Of a DNA stretch of 64,000 nt, positions 16,169 to 25,131 are shown piece after piece. The notes below the pieces were generated by a model. It was given only the letters and a program-made list of their open reading frames with translations, made no database searches and was not told the origin of the DNA. The stretch covers positions 3,906,001 to 3,970,000 of the forward strand of contig CAWAGV010000002.1 in assembly GCA_963781725.1 (NCBI GenBank), written 5' to 3'. How positions within the stretch are numbered: position 1 is the stretch's first letter; each line of letters starts with the position of its first letter. The stretch comes from BOG-931 sp963781725. Lineage in GTDB: Bacteria > Pseudomonadota > Alphaproteobacteria > Rhizobiales > Xanthobacteraceae. The position numbers were made by a program, and so were the translations under genes.

Positions 16169-17140
16169 ATGATCACTCGTCGTGTGTTGTGCATGGCCGC
16201 CGCCACGGCGCCGCTCGCCGCCGCAACGCGGACCGTTCGCGCCGACAACTATCCGTCACGGCCGATCCACGTCATCAGCCCGTTCCCGGCGGGAAGCGCC
16301 TCTGACACTATCGGCCGGGTTGTGCTCGATCAGGTGTCGCAGATTCTCGGCCAGGCCATGGTGGTCGAGGCCAAGCCCGGCGCCGGGGGCATTGTCGGTT
16401 TTGCCGACGTCGCCAAGGCCGATCCCGACGGTTACACGGCCGTTACCAGTTCGACCTCGATGGGCACCGGCGCAGTGCTCCACAGCAAGCTGCCCTACGA
16501 TCCGGCGAAAGACTTCGCGCCGGTGGCGATGTTCGGGATGCAGCCGAATGTGCTGGTTGCCTCGAAACAGAGCGGCTTCAAGACCGTTGCCGATCTGGTC
16601 GCGGCGGCAAAGGCGAAACCCGGGACGCTGACCTTTGCCTCCGCCGGCGTCGGCTCATCGTCGCACATGTCGGGCGAACGGTTGCGGCTTGCCGCCAAGA
16701 TCGACGTCCGGCACGTGCCGTTCAAGGACAGCGGCCTGACCGAGGTGATGGCGGGACGGATTGATTATTATTTCATTCCGCTGGCCGCCGCTGCGTCGGC
16801 AATCGCGAGCGGCAACCTTACCGTGCTCGCTGTGAGTTCGCTCAAGCGCGTGCCGCTGTTGCCGGATGTGCCGTCGATAGCGGAAGCCGGTTATCCCGCC
16901 GCTGAATTCAATTTCTGGGTCGGGCTGTCGGTGCCGGCCAAGACGCCGCGGCCGGTGATCGACAAACTTCACGACGCAACGGAAAAGGCGCTGCAGGATC
17001 CGGCGATGAAGGAAAAGCTCGCCAAGCTCGGCGTCGAGCCGCGGCTGATGAGCGTCGACGGCTTCAGCAAATTCGTCAAAGACGATCTGGTCGCGACGGT
17101 GCAGCTCGCCAAGGAAGCGAATATCCAGGCGGTGGATTGA
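16169..17140 (+). CDS. Bug/TctC-family periplasmic solute receptor
   Basis: 323 residues from the ATG at 16169, with a strong GGGAGG 5 nt upstream. The signal peptide TRRVLCMAAATAPLAAATRT is Tat-like (RR). Family landmarks are YPSRPIHVISPFPAGSASD, VVEAKPGAGGIVGFADVAK, DPDGYTAVTSS, KLPYDPAKDFAPV, FASAGVGSSSHMSGERLR and VRHVPFKDSG. There is no TctAB partner in the window. A long dispersed repeat follows. Confidence 0.93.
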   Translation: MITRRVLCMAAATAPLAAATRTVRADNYPSRPIHVISPFPAGSASDTIGRVVLDQVSQILGQAMVVEAKPGAGGIVGFADVAKADPDGYTAVTSSTSMGTGAVLHSKLPYDPAKDFAPVAMFGMQPNVLVASKQSGFKTVADLVAAAKAKPGTLTFASAGVGSSSHMSGERLRLAAKIDVRHVPFKDSGLTEVMAGRIDYYFIPLAAAASAIASGNLTVLAVSSLKRVPLLPDVPSIAEAGYPAAEFNFWVGLSVPAKTPRPVIDKLHDATEKALQDPAMKEKLAKLGVEPRLMSVDGFSKFVKDDLVATVQLAKEANIQAVD

Positions 17141-17145
17141 AAGCG

Positions 17146-17268
17146 CGTCATTGCGAGGAGCGAAGCGACGAAGCAATCCAGGGCTTCTGGCATTGAGCGC
17201 TGGATTGCTTCGCGGAGCCTGTCATCGGGACGCGCGACTCCGCGCGGTCCCGTTGGCTCGCAATGACG
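17146..17268. repeat. Dispersed inverted repeat (CGTCATTGCGAGGAGCGAAG type)
   Basis: The left arm CGTCATTGCGAGGAGCGAAG with CAATCCAG pairs with CTGGATTGCTTCG and the right end CTCGCAATGACG. A GC-rich sub-hairpin (GGGACGCGCGACTCCGCGCG) lies near the right side. Such elements are common between genes in this bacterial group. This copy separates two convergent genes and may serve as a transcription end. Confidence 0.8.
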
Positions 17269-17272
17269 ACTG

Positions 17273-18142
17273 TTATCGGTTCAGCAGCGCGATCAGGCTC
17301 GACGTATCCCAGCGCTTGCCGCCCATCTTCTGCACTTGCGAGTAGAACTGGTCGACCAGCGCCGAAACCGGCAGGTGCGCGCCGTTACGGCGGGCTTCGT
17401 CGAGACAGATGTTGAGGTCCTTGCGCATCCAGTCGACCGCGAAACCAAAGTCGAACTTGCCGGCGACCATGGTCTTGTAACGATTTTCCATCTGCCAGGA
17501 TTGTGCCGCGCCTTTTGAAATGGTCGCGATCAGCTTCTCGATGTCGAGGCCGGCTTTCATGGCGAAGTGCAGGCCTTCGGCGAGGCCTTGAACGAGGCCG
17601 GCGATGCAAATCTGGTTGACCATCTTGGCGAGCTGGCCGGAGCCCGGCGCGCCGAGCAGGTTGCAGGCGCGCGCGTAGGCGGCGATCACCTTTTCCGCTT
17701 TGGCGAACGGTTCGGCATCGCCGCCGCACATCACGGTGAGCACGCCGTTTTCGGCGCCGGCCTGTCCGCCCGACACCGGCGCGTCGACGAATTCAAAACC
17801 GCGCTTTTTCGCTTCGGCGTGCAGCTCGCGGGCGATTGCGGCAGACGCCGTGGTGTGATCGACCACGATCGCGCCCTTTTTCACACCGTGGAAAATGCCG
17901 TTGTCGCCGAGCATCACCTCGCGAAGGTCATTGTCGTTGCCGACGCAGGCCATGATGAAGTCCTGGCCCTCGGCGGCCTGTTTCGGCGTCGGCGCGCTTT
18001 TGCCGCCGTATTGGCCGATCCATTGCTGGGCCTTGGCGCCGGTGCGGTTAAAGACGGTGACGTCGTGGCCGCCCTTGTTCTTCAAATGCCCTGCCATCGG
18101 GTAGCCCATGACGCCAAGCCCGACAAACGCGACCTTTGCCAT
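17273..18142 (-). CDS. NAD(P)-dependent beta-hydroxyacid dehydrogenase (3-hydroxyisobutyrate dehydrogenase family)
   Basis: 289 residues from the ATG at 18142, which has GGAGGAAA just upstream. The Rossmann motif VAFVGLGVMGYPMAGHLK is at the N-terminus, the substrate-binding signature DAPVSGGQAGAENGVLTVMC near residue 120, and the catalytic lysine region GSGQLAKMVNQI near 170. It oxidises 3-hydroxyisobutyrate, tartronate semialdehyde or related hydroxyacids; which one cannot be told from motifs alone. No valine-degradation genes are adjacent. Confidence 0.92.
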   Translation of the reverse strand: MAKVAFVGLGVMGYPMAGHLKNKGGHDVTVFNRTGAKAQQWIGQYGGKSAPTPKQAAEGQDFIMACVGNDNDLREVMLGDNGIFHGVKKGAIVVDHTTASAAIARELHAEAKKRGFEFVDAPVSGGQAGAENGVLTVMCGGDAEPFAKAEKVIAAYARACNLLGAPGSGQLAKMVNQICIAGLVQGLAEGLHFAMKAGLDIEKLIATISKGAAQSWQMENRYKTMVAGKFDFGFAVDWMRKDLNICLDEARRNGAHLPVSALVDQFYSQVQKMGGKRWDTSSLIALLNR

Positions 18143-18255
18143 TGTTTCCTCCGCAATGTCCGCCTTTTCGGCCAAGGTCATGGCCCGGAGCGCTACGGCC
18201 CGTCAACCGGGATACGTAAGGTTGACCGCACCAGTAGCCTGTCTATGTAGAGCAG

Positions 18256-19395
18256 ATGGCGACTGTGAAAGACGATGTACTGGCGGCACTGGCCAAGGTG
18301 CCAAGTCCCGACGGCAAGCCGCTGACTGAGACAGATGCCCTGTCGGAGATCGTCGCGACCGACGGCAAGGTGTTTTTCTCCATTACCGCCGACGCGGCCG
18401 CGGTGAAGCGATGGGAAAGCGTGCGCGAGCGCGCCGAGGCAGCGGTTCGCGCAGTGCCGGGCGTGCAGTCCGCGATGGTCGCGTTGACTGCCGAACGCGC
18501 CGGCGGCGGCGCTGTGCCACCGCGTCCGCAAGTGCCACCGCAAGCCGCCCGGCCGCACGGCGCGCGTCCGCATGGCGGGGCGCCGGCTGCGCCATCAGGT
18601 ATTCCCGGTGTTGAATCGATCATCGCCGTTGCGTCCGGCAAGGGCGGGGTCGGCAAATCGACCACCGCGGTCAATCTTGCGCTGGGCTTGCGCGATCTCG
18701 GCCTGAAGGTCGGCATCCTCGATGCCGACATCTACGGACCGTCGATGCCCAAGCTGCTCGCCATTCGCGAAAAGCCGGAAACGATCGGCGGCACGCGGCT
18801 CAAGCCGATCGTGCGCCACGGCATGCCGGTGATGTCGATCGGGTTTTTGATCGAGGAAGAAACGCCGATGATCTGGCGCGGCCCGATGGTGATGTCGGCG
18901 CTGACGCAGATGTTGCGGGAAGTGGAGTGGGGCACGCTTGACGTCATGGTGGTGGACATGCCGCCCGGCACCGGCGATGCGCAGCTCACCATGGCGCAGC
19001 AGGTGCCGCTCAAGGGCGCAGTCATCGTCTCGACGCCGCAGGACCTTGCGCTGATCGACGCGCGGCGCGGCATCGCGATGTTCCGCCGGGTCAACGTGCC
19101 GGTGCTCGGCATCGTCGAGAACATGAGCACCTTCATCTGCCCGAAGTGCGGTGAACGCACCGATATTTTCGGCCATGGCGGCGCGCGTCTTGAGGCGGAG
19201 CGGCTGGGCGTTCCGTTTCTCGGCGAAGTGCCGCTCGATATCGCGATCCGCGAGAACTCCGACGCCGGCAAGCCCGTGGTCGCGACTGCGCCGGACGGTC
19301 CGCACGCGAAAGCCTATCGCGACATCGCCGCGCGGGTTCGCGACAGCCTTTCAGCCGCGAGCCGTAAGGCGCCGAAGATCGTGATCGAGGCGTGA
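18256..19395 (+). CDS. apbC: Fe-S cluster carrier ATPase ApbC/Mrp
   Basis: 379 residues. The N-terminal MIP18-like (DUF59) domain covers about 1-80, followed by an Ala/Pro/Gly/His linker (82-118) and a deviant Walker A KGGVGKS at 129-135 with LDADIYGPSMPKLL. A VVDMPPGTGD Walker B and the cluster-ligand FICPKCGERTD follow. This is a cytosolic P-loop scaffold that transfers Fe-S clusters to apoproteins. Length and domain order match Mrp/ApbC. The next gene begins 51 nt later but appears unrelated. Confidence 0.95.
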   Translation: MATVKDDVLAALAKVPSPDGKPLTETDALSEIVATDGKVFFSITADAAAVKRWESVRERAEAAVRAVPGVQSAMVALTAERAGGGAVPPRPQVPPQAARPHGARPHGGAPAAPSGIPGVESIIAVASGKGGVGKSTTAVNLALGLRDLGLKVGILDADIYGPSMPKLLAIREKPETIGGTRLKPIVRHGMPVMSIGFLIEEETPMIWRGPMVMSALTQMLREVEWGTLDVMVVDMPPGTGDAQLTMAQQVPLKGAVIVSTPQDLALIDARRGIAMFRRVNVPVLGIVENMSTFICPKCGERTDIFGHGGARLEAERLGVPFLGEVPLDIAIRENSDAGKPVVATAPDGPHAKAYRDIAARVRDSLSAASRKAPKIVIEA

Positions 19396-19446
19396 GATAA
19401 AAAGTCGGCCGCCAAACTGATGCGGTCACAGGGCAGGGAGCGCACG

Positions 19447-20496
19447 ATGATAATGGCATTGCGCGCCGCGGTGCTTGGCATCGTGACAGGCGCGCTGATC
19501 GTGCACGGGCCGGCAGCCGATGCACAGTCGATCGCCGCGCTCTACGACCAGGCCAAATCCGAAAAAGAGCTGGTGCTCTATACCGGCGGCCCGGCCGCGC
19601 CACATGAAGCGCGCGCCAAGCTGTTCATGCAGCAATACCCCGGCATCACGGTCTCGGTCACTGGCGGCTTCAGTAATGTGCTCAATGCCGAGATCGAAAA
19701 GCAGATGGCGGCGGGCGCACTGGCGGTCGACATGGCGATCTTCCAGACCGTGCAGGATTTCGTCGCCTGGAAGCAACAAGACAAACTGCTGGCCTTCAAA
19801 CCTGACGGGTTCGAGCACGTCTATCCGAACATGCGCGATCCAGACGGCGCCTATGAGGCGATGAGCGTCAGTGTGCAGACCTATGCCTACAATACGGCGA
19901 AGCTGTCCGCCGCCGACGCGCCACAGTCGGCGCTCGATTTCCTCAAACCCGCATTCGCCGGCAACGTCATCACCTGCTATCCGGCGGACGACGACGCGAC
20001 GCTCTATCTGTTTTACCTGATCGTGCAGAAATACGGCTGGTCGTGGATGGACAAATACATGGCCAGCAAGCCCAATTTCGTTCAGGGCCATCTCGACGTG
20101 TCACGCAGCGTCGGTTCGGGCGCGAACATCGCAACGTTCGACGCGACCTCGACGGTGTGGCCGTTCATGCGCGAGGGAAAGGTCAACGTCGTGTTCTCGC
20201 CTGTCGACGAAACCCCGGTGTTTACCGCGACCGGCGGCATCTTTCGGAATGCACCGCATCCGAATGCGGCGAAGCTCTACCTGACGTGGCTTCTTGCCAA
20301 GGAGCAGCAGGCCAAGACCGGCTCGTTTTCGTCACGCGACGATGTCGATCCGCCGCCGGGTTTTAAGCCGCTGACGTCCTACAAGATTGGCAATGCCTAT
20401 CGGGAATTCGTCACCGATGCGGCGCTGATCGCGGACCTTCGCAAACGCTTCGAGGCCTATACCGGTCCGCCGGTCAACAAAGGCGGCGTGCGGTAG
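19447..20496 (+). CDS. Extracellular solute-binding protein of an ABC transporter (Fbp/AfuA-like)
   Basis: 349 residues from the ATG at 19447, with GGGAG 6 nt upstream. A signal peptide (RAAVLGIVTGALIVHG, then ADAQS) precedes LYDQAKSEKELVLYTGGPAA and the EARAKLFMQQYPGI segment typical of type-2 periplasmic binding proteins of the iron(III)/putrescine group. LDFLKPAFAGNVI and LTWLLAKEQQ near the C-terminus support this. No permease or ATPase gene is adjacent, so the partner transporter must lie elsewhere. The ligand is unknown. Confidence 0.85.
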   Translation: MIMALRAAVLGIVTGALIVHGPAADAQSIAALYDQAKSEKELVLYTGGPAAPHEARAKLFMQQYPGITVSVTGGFSNVLNAEIEKQMAAGALAVDMAIFQTVQDFVAWKQQDKLLAFKPDGFEHVYPNMRDPDGAYEAMSVSVQTYAYNTAKLSAADAPQSALDFLKPAFAGNVITCYPADDDATLYLFYLIVQKYGWSWMDKYMASKPNFVQGHLDVSRSVGSGANIATFDATSTVWPFMREGKVNVVFSPVDETPVFTATGGIFRNAPHPNAAKLYLTWLLAKEQQAKTGSFSSRDDVDPPPGFKPLTSYKIGNAYREFVTDAALIADLRKRFEAYTGPPVNKGGVR

Positions 20497-20612
20497 TGCC
20501 GTTTCCAGGCTGACTTCTAGCTGGGGAAACCTCTGAAAACGCGTGTTCGCACCGGGACGGTCCGATTCACAGGCCGCCGGGCTCTGCTTGCTCATGGCTC
20601 CGGTATGGATTA

Positions 20613-20636
20613 TTTTGGATCCAATTAAATCCAAAA
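20613..20636. promoter_or_regulatory. Candidate GntR operator (inverted repeat)
   Basis: TTTTGGAT(20613-20620), 8 nt, ATCCAAAA(20629-20636) is a perfect 8-bp inverted repeat, and TTGGATCCAA inside it is itself palindromic. It lies 33 nt before the UGSC gene in an otherwise GC-rich spacer. The operon ends with an FCD-type GntR regulator, which usually binds short palindromes upstream of its own operon. Function is inferred from position and symmetry only. Confidence 0.5.
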
Positions 20637-20669
20637 GTGGGCGGCGACGGGCAAGGTTCGGAGACGGTC

Positions 20670-22253
20670 ATGCAGCAGACATTTGAACCGACGGTCATTG
20701 ATCAGGGCGCGGCTGTGCCGGTGGCCAAGCGGCTTCCCGGATTGAGCGGCAAGCGCCTTGCCTTTGTCGACAACAGCAAGTGCAACGCCGATCTTTTCAT
20801 CCAGCGGCTTTCGGCGGAGCTTCAAGGACGCTTTGGCGTGGTTCCCGGGCCGGTGATCCGCAAACTGGCGCCCAAGGATCGTCTGTCGGACCGCGATTTT
20901 GCCGACCTCGCGCAATGCGATGGCATCGTGCAGTGTTTCGGCGACTGCGGCACCTCGACGTCGATCAGTGTCGCCGATGCTGTGGAAATGGAGCGCCGCG
21001 GCATTCCGACCGTGACGGTGTTCTCGACAGCATTTGCGTCGGCGGCGCAGAAGCAGGCGGCCGGACGCGGTATGCCGGATCTGCCGTTCGTCCGGATTCC
21101 GCATCCGATGCACACCGCCAAACGGGCCGCTGTTGCCGAACGTGCCGATGCCGTTGTCGGCACGGTTGTCGAGCGCCTGACCAAACACGACGGTGCTGCG
21201 GCGGAAGCCGAAGGCGTTAGCGCATTTGATGGCGCCAACGCGGCCGACGACCAGGAAATGTTCTTTGCCCGCGGCTGGACCGACGGTTTGCCAGTCGTTG
21301 CACCTTCGGCGGAGAAAGTCGCGGCGATGATCGCAGCCTCCGGGCGCGACGCCGCCGATCCGATCGGACCGATTCCGCCGCGGTGGCGGCAGGCGACGAT
21401 CGAGAAGATCGCGATCAACGCGGTGCTGGCTGGCTGCCGGCCGGAATATTTCCCGGTCGTGCTCGCTGCAGTCGAAGCGCTTCTCGAAAACGACGTGCAG
21501 CTCTACAGCATCCAGACTGCAACCAACACCACGGCGCCATTCGTCATCGTCAACGGACCGATCGCGAACGAAATCGATATCAACGCGCGCGGCAACGTGC
21601 TCGGGCAGGGCGCGCGCGCCAATGCCACCATCGGCCGCGCGGTGCAGCTGGTGTTCCGCAACATCGGCGGCGATATCGCCGGTGAAACGGATATGTCCAC
21701 GCACGGCCAGGCTGGAAAGTTCACCGCCTGCATCGCCGAGGCCGAGGACGACAGCCCGTGGACGCCGTTCCATGTCGACGCAGGCTTCGCGCGTGGCGAT
21801 AGCACGGTTACGGTGATCGGTGCGTCCGGACCGCAGAACATCTTCACCTACGGCTGCGAGACCGGGCAGGACATTCTGGAGCATTTCGTTGGCGCGACGC
21901 TCGGGCTCGGCCACAACAACATCATTTTCCCGACCGGGCCGCTGTTCATCGTCAGCCCCGAGCACGCTGCCACGATGGCGCGCGACGGCATCGGCAAAAA
22001 GGAAATTCAGCAGACGATATTCGAGCGTGGCCGCATCCCGCTGTCGCGTTTTGCCAAGCGCAGCGTTGACGGCTTGCGGCACCGGCGCGCGCGCTGGTTC
22101 GCCGAAGTCGGCGATCCGGATCATATTGGCGTTACCGACCGGCCGGGTGACGTCAGCATCGTCGTTGCCGGCGGTGCAGGCATTCATTCGTTGTTTGTGC
22201 CGACGGCGTTCAGCTACCGTCCGGTGACGCGGCGCATTGCCGGCAAGACTTAA
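20670..22253 (+). CDS. UGSC-family protein, Cys form, with long C-terminal domain
   Basis: 527 residues from the ATG at 20670. The N-terminal ~160 residues match the UGSC family: GDCGTSTSIS places Cys93 where selenoprotein members have selenocysteine (U in U-G-S-C), while the second Cys position reads Ser96. The C-terminal ~330 residues hold conserved-looking blocks (FFARGWTDGLPVVAPS, YFPVVLAAVEALLENDVQLY, QTATNTTAPFVIVNGP, GNVLGQGARANATIGRA), consistent with a separate enzymatic domain. The reaction is unknown. It heads an operon with a DASS transporter and a GntR regulator, suggesting use of an imported organic anion. Confidence 0.78.
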   Translation: MQQTFEPTVIDQGAAVPVAKRLPGLSGKRLAFVDNSKCNADLFIQRLSAELQGRFGVVPGPVIRKLAPKDRLSDRDFADLAQCDGIVQCFGDCGTSTSISVADAVEMERRGIPTVTVFSTAFASAAQKQAAGRGMPDLPFVRIPHPMHTAKRAAVAERADAVVGTVVERLTKHDGAAAEAEGVSAFDGANAADDQEMFFARGWTDGLPVVAPSAEKVAAMIAASGRDAADPIGPIPPRWRQATIEKIAINAVLAGCRPEYFPVVLAAVEALLENDVQLYSIQTATNTTAPFVIVNGPIANEIDINARGNVLGQGARANATIGRAVQLVFRNIGGDIAGETDMSTHGQAGKFTACIAEAEDDSPWTPFHVDAGFARGDSTVTVIGASGPQNIFTYGCETGQDILEHFVGATLGLGHNNIIFPTGPLFIVSPEHAATMARDGIGKKEIQQTIFERGRIPLSRFAKRSVDGLRHRRARWFAEVGDPDHIGVTDRPGDVSIVVAGGAGIHSLFVPTAFSYRPVTRRIAGKT

Positions 22254-22322
22254 GATGCGCGGCAGTTCCGGCGGCTGAGGACACAAGAAGCCTCACGCGG
22301 ATTGTCCAGAGGGAGGAAGTCG

Positions 22323-23858
22323 ATGTCCGAAACCGGGCAGGCCGCGCCGGCGAATGGGCTGCCGCATGCGGCCCCTGCAATGACTCATCCCGATCGCGCG
22401 CGCGTGTCGTTCTTTGCACGGTGGGGATTCTGGCTCGGCGCCGCGGTGCTCACGGCCATCGTGCTGATGCCGCAGCCCGAAGGTCTCTCCGTCGCCGGCC
22501 AGCACATGCTCGGCATTCTTGCTTTCGCGGTCATCGTGTGGATGACGGAGGCCGTCGATTATGTCGCAAGCTCGATCATGGTCATGGCGCTGACGGCGGT
22601 GCTGCTCGGCATCGCGCCAAATCCGGCGCAGCCCGACCATCTGCTCGGCACCAGCGCCGGGCTTGCCGCGGCGCTCGACGGCTTCACCAATACGGCAGTG
22701 GCTTTGATCGCGGCATCGATTCTGATCGCCACGGCCATGGCGGTCACCGGCCTCGATAAACGCGTGGCGCTCAAGATCATTTCGCTGATTGGCACCAGCC
22801 AGCACCGCATCCTGATCGGCACCATGGTCGTCATGGCCGTGCTGGCGTTCTTCATCCCTACCGCATCTGCACGAGTCGCAAGCGTCGCGCCGATCGTCGT
22901 CGGACTGATCGCGGCGCTTGGCGTCAGCAGGAAAAGCCGGTTTGCGGCGGTCCTGATGCTGTCGGTCGCTTATATGACACTGATCTGGGCGATCGGCGTC
23001 GCCACCGGTGCGGCACAGAATGTCTACGTCAACGGCCTTATGGAGAAGACGCTCCACATCCGGATTTCATGGATCGACTGGCTCATCGTCGCGGCGCCGT
23101 TTTCGGTTGTCATGAGCGTCGCCGTCTATGTTCTGCTGATGAAAATGATGCCGCTCGATCCTGGCGACACCGCCGATGCCGGTGGCATCGCTGCAAGTGC
23201 CGAAAAGCTCGGGCCGATGAGCGCCGCCGAGACGCGGCTCATGGTCATTTGCGTCGCGTTGCTTCTGTGCTGGGCTACCGAAGGCAAGCTGCATCATATC
23301 GACTCGTCGACCGCAGCGATTGTTGCCATTGCCTTCGCATTCATGCCCAGGATCGGCGTCGTAAGCTGGAAGCAGGTCCAGCAGCGGGTCCCGTGGGGCA
23401 TTCTCATCCAGCTAGGCGTCGGTGTCGGACTTGGTACCGCGCTCCTGAAGACCGGGGCGGCCGGTTGGCTCGCCAATCATGTGGTCAGCGAGTTCGGCGT
23501 GCAGCAGATGTCGCCGCTCGCAATTCTCGCCGTGCTGTGGCTGTTCATGATCCTGGTGCATCTCGGCTTCTCAAGCGGAGCCGCAATGGCGACGACGATG
23601 ATCCCGGTGATGATCGGCGTGTTGCAGCAGGCGCAGTTTCCGGCAATGAAGGTTGCCGGAATGACGATGCTTCTGACCTTCACCACCAGCATCGGCTGGA
23701 TCCTGCCGGTCAACGGTCCGCAGAACATGCTGGCGCTCGGCACAGAGACTTTCGAGGCACGCGATTTCATTCGCGTTGGCATCGTGCTCACCGTGATCGC
23801 CTATGCGATGCTGGTGCTGTTCGCGGCGACCTATTGGCACTGGCTCGGTTACGTTTGA
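22323..23858 (+). CDS. DASS/SLC13-family anion transporter
   Basis: 511 residues from the ATG at 22323 (GGGAGG 6 nt upstream). It has about 11-12 hydrophobic segments, starting with FFARWGFWLGAAVLTAIVLM. Family features are FFIPTASARVASVAPIVVGL (the SNT/TAS substrate motif of the first half) and a second-half hairpin with MILVHLGFSSGAAMATTMIPV and FTTSIGWILPVNGPQN. DASS carriers take up di- or tricarboxylates or sulfate with Na+ or H+. Co-transcription with the UGSC and GntR genes suggests a specific organic anion. Confidence 0.9.
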   Translation: MSETGQAAPANGLPHAAPAMTHPDRARVSFFARWGFWLGAAVLTAIVLMPQPEGLSVAGQHMLGILAFAVIVWMTEAVDYVASSIMVMALTAVLLGIAPNPAQPDHLLGTSAGLAAALDGFTNTAVALIAASILIATAMAVTGLDKRVALKIISLIGTSQHRILIGTMVVMAVLAFFIPTASARVASVAPIVVGLIAALGVSRKSRFAAVLMLSVAYMTLIWAIGVATGAAQNVYVNGLMEKTLHIRISWIDWLIVAAPFSVVMSVAVYVLLMKMMPLDPGDTADAGGIAASAEKLGPMSAAETRLMVICVALLLCWATEGKLHHIDSSTAAIVAIAFAFMPRIGVVSWKQVQQRVPWGILIQLGVGVGLGTALLKTGAAGWLANHVVSEFGVQQMSPLAILAVLWLFMILVHLGFSSGAAMATTMIPVMIGVLQQAQFPAMKVAGMTMLLTFTTSIGWILPVNGPQNMLALGTETFEARDFIRVGIVLTVIAYAMLVLFAATYWHWLGYV

Positions 23859-23861
23859 ACA

Positions 23862-24563
23862 ATGCGATTGCACGCACTTCTGCAAGACGCCGGCGATGCC
23901 GGCACCACCGCGGATGCGGTTCATCGGGTGCTGCGGCAGGCCGTCGTCGATGGTTCAATCGCGCCGGGCGAGCGGTTGCGCAGCGATGCGCTGGCGAACG
24001 AACTGCGAGTGAGCCGCACGCCGGTGCGGGAAGCCTTGCGCAAGCTCGAAGCCGAAGGCCTGGTGCAGCGCGTAGGCTCCGGCCTCGTCGTTCGCGCGTT
24101 AAGCGAGCGGGACTTGACGGAAGTGTTCTATGTCCGCGAAGCGCTCGAGGGGATGGCGGCGCGGCTTGCGGCCGAGAACGCCACGCCGGACGAGATCGCC
24201 GAAATCCGCCATTTGCTTGAAGACATGGATGCGGTGCGCCGCGGCGGCGATGTGCGCAAGCTGCGCCGGCTGACCGCCGAATTTCATCAAGCGGTGTGCA
24301 AGGCCTCGCACAACGATCGCTTGCTGCAATCCCTGAAAACGCTGCTCGATCATGCGCGGCAGAGCCAGTCGAGCACGCTCTACGAGGAAGGCCGGCCGGC
24401 CGCTGCGATTGAAGAGCACCGTACCTTGTTGCGCGCGATCGAGGCCCGCGACGGCGACCGCGCCGAACGGGCGGCACGCCAGCACCGTCGCAAGACTCTG
24501 GAGCTGCGCAAGGAAATGCTGCGCAACGAGCAGCGTAAATCACGCGCGCCGGACGCCACCTGA
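23862..24563 (+). CDS. GntR-family transcriptional regulator (FCD/FadR subgroup)
   Basis: 233 residues, starting 3 nt after the transporter stop. The winged helix-turn-helix covers about 20-90: RVLRQAVVDGSIAPGERL, then NELRVSRTPVREALRKLEAE and GLVQRVGSGLVV. The all-helical effector domain (about 95-215) begins LTEVFYVREALEGMAARLAA and contains FHQAVCKASHNDRLLQSL, with histidines fitting FCD metal/effector binding. It most likely regulates the UGSC-transporter operon through the palindrome at 20613-20636. Confidence 0.93.
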   Translation: MRLHALLQDAGDAGTTADAVHRVLRQAVVDGSIAPGERLRSDALANELRVSRTPVREALRKLEAEGLVQRVGSGLVVRALSERDLTEVFYVREALEGMAARLAAENATPDEIAEIRHLLEDMDAVRRGGDVRKLRRLTAEFHQAVCKASHNDRLLQSLKTLLDHARQSQSSTLYEEGRPAAAIEEHRTLLRAIEARDGDRAERAARQHRRKTLELRKEMLRNEQRKSRAPDAT

Positions 24564-24659
24564 CGCCGATGTCGCCCGCGAAATCGTGATCGGTGGGGAC
24601 TAACCGAACTCGCGGCCGGAACCTAAATGCTCGTGAGGATTTACTCAGGAGCAACGAAT

Positions 24660-25047
24660 ATGTCTAAACGCTGGGCGATTGTGGCGGTTGCCTTGCTGGT
24701 GCTTCCGGTTTTGGCCGGATCGGCGGCATTTGCGCGCTCGCAGCTCGACGGACGACAATTTGACGGACGCTGGAGCGTGTCCGTCATCACCAATTCCGGC
24801 GCCTGCGATCGCGGCTATCGTTACCGGCTGAATATCGCGAACGGTCAAATTTTCTACGACAATCCAAGCGTCCAGATATCGGGACAGGTCACGCCGCGCG
24901 GCCAGGTGCAAGTCATGGTTCGCGTCCGGCGGACAGCAGGCGGTCGGCACTGGCCGGATGTCGCGCGATTATGGCCAAGGCTCATGGAGCGGTCAGTCGA
25001 CGGCCGGACAATGCTCCGGCGTGTGGCAGGCTCAGCGCGAAGGCTAG
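24660..25047 (+). pseudogene. Small secreted protein gene with a frameshift (paralogue of the gene at 29835)
   Basis: From the ATG at 24660 the frame encodes a signal peptide (RWAIVAVALLVLPVLAGSAA) and FDGRWSVSVITNSGACDRGY, closely resembling LWSVSIVTEKGDCDRGYRYP of the gene at 29835-30224. After about 24918 the matching C-terminus (GTGRMSRDYGQGSWSG, then GQCSGVWQAQREG, stop 25045-25047) lies in the +1 frame. One extra base near 24918 therefore breaks a gene of about 128 codons. In the original frame translation runs on to 25139 into a repeat and the next gene. Function of the family is unknown; it may equally be a sequencing error. Confidence 0.78.
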
Positions 25048-25056
25048 ATATTCGCC

Positions 25057-25131
25057 GGAGCATGATCTTTTCCGAAAGCCGGCCTCCACCCACGGATCAA
25101 GTCCGAGGGCAAGCTTTTCGGGATCATGCTC
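25057..25131. repeat. Dispersed inverted repeat (GGAGCATGATC...GATCATGCTC)
   Basis: Arms GGAGCATGATCTTTTCCGAA and TTTTCGGGATCATGCTC enclose a centre reading ACGGATCAAGTCCGAGGGCA. A second copy with the same centre is at 29658-29731, directly after recA. This copy lies between the frameshifted small gene and the convergent D-aminoacylase gene and may act as a bidirectional transcript end. Confidence 0.85.

Noticed and set aside
20940..20965. Selenocysteine (UGA) in the UGSC protein
   Set aside because: The position is encoded as TGC (Cys), so no recoding is needed.
20625..22286. 553-residue minus-strand open frame opposite the UGSC gene
   Set aside because: Antisense shadow; the plus-strand protein has conserved motifs, a ribosome site and an operon.
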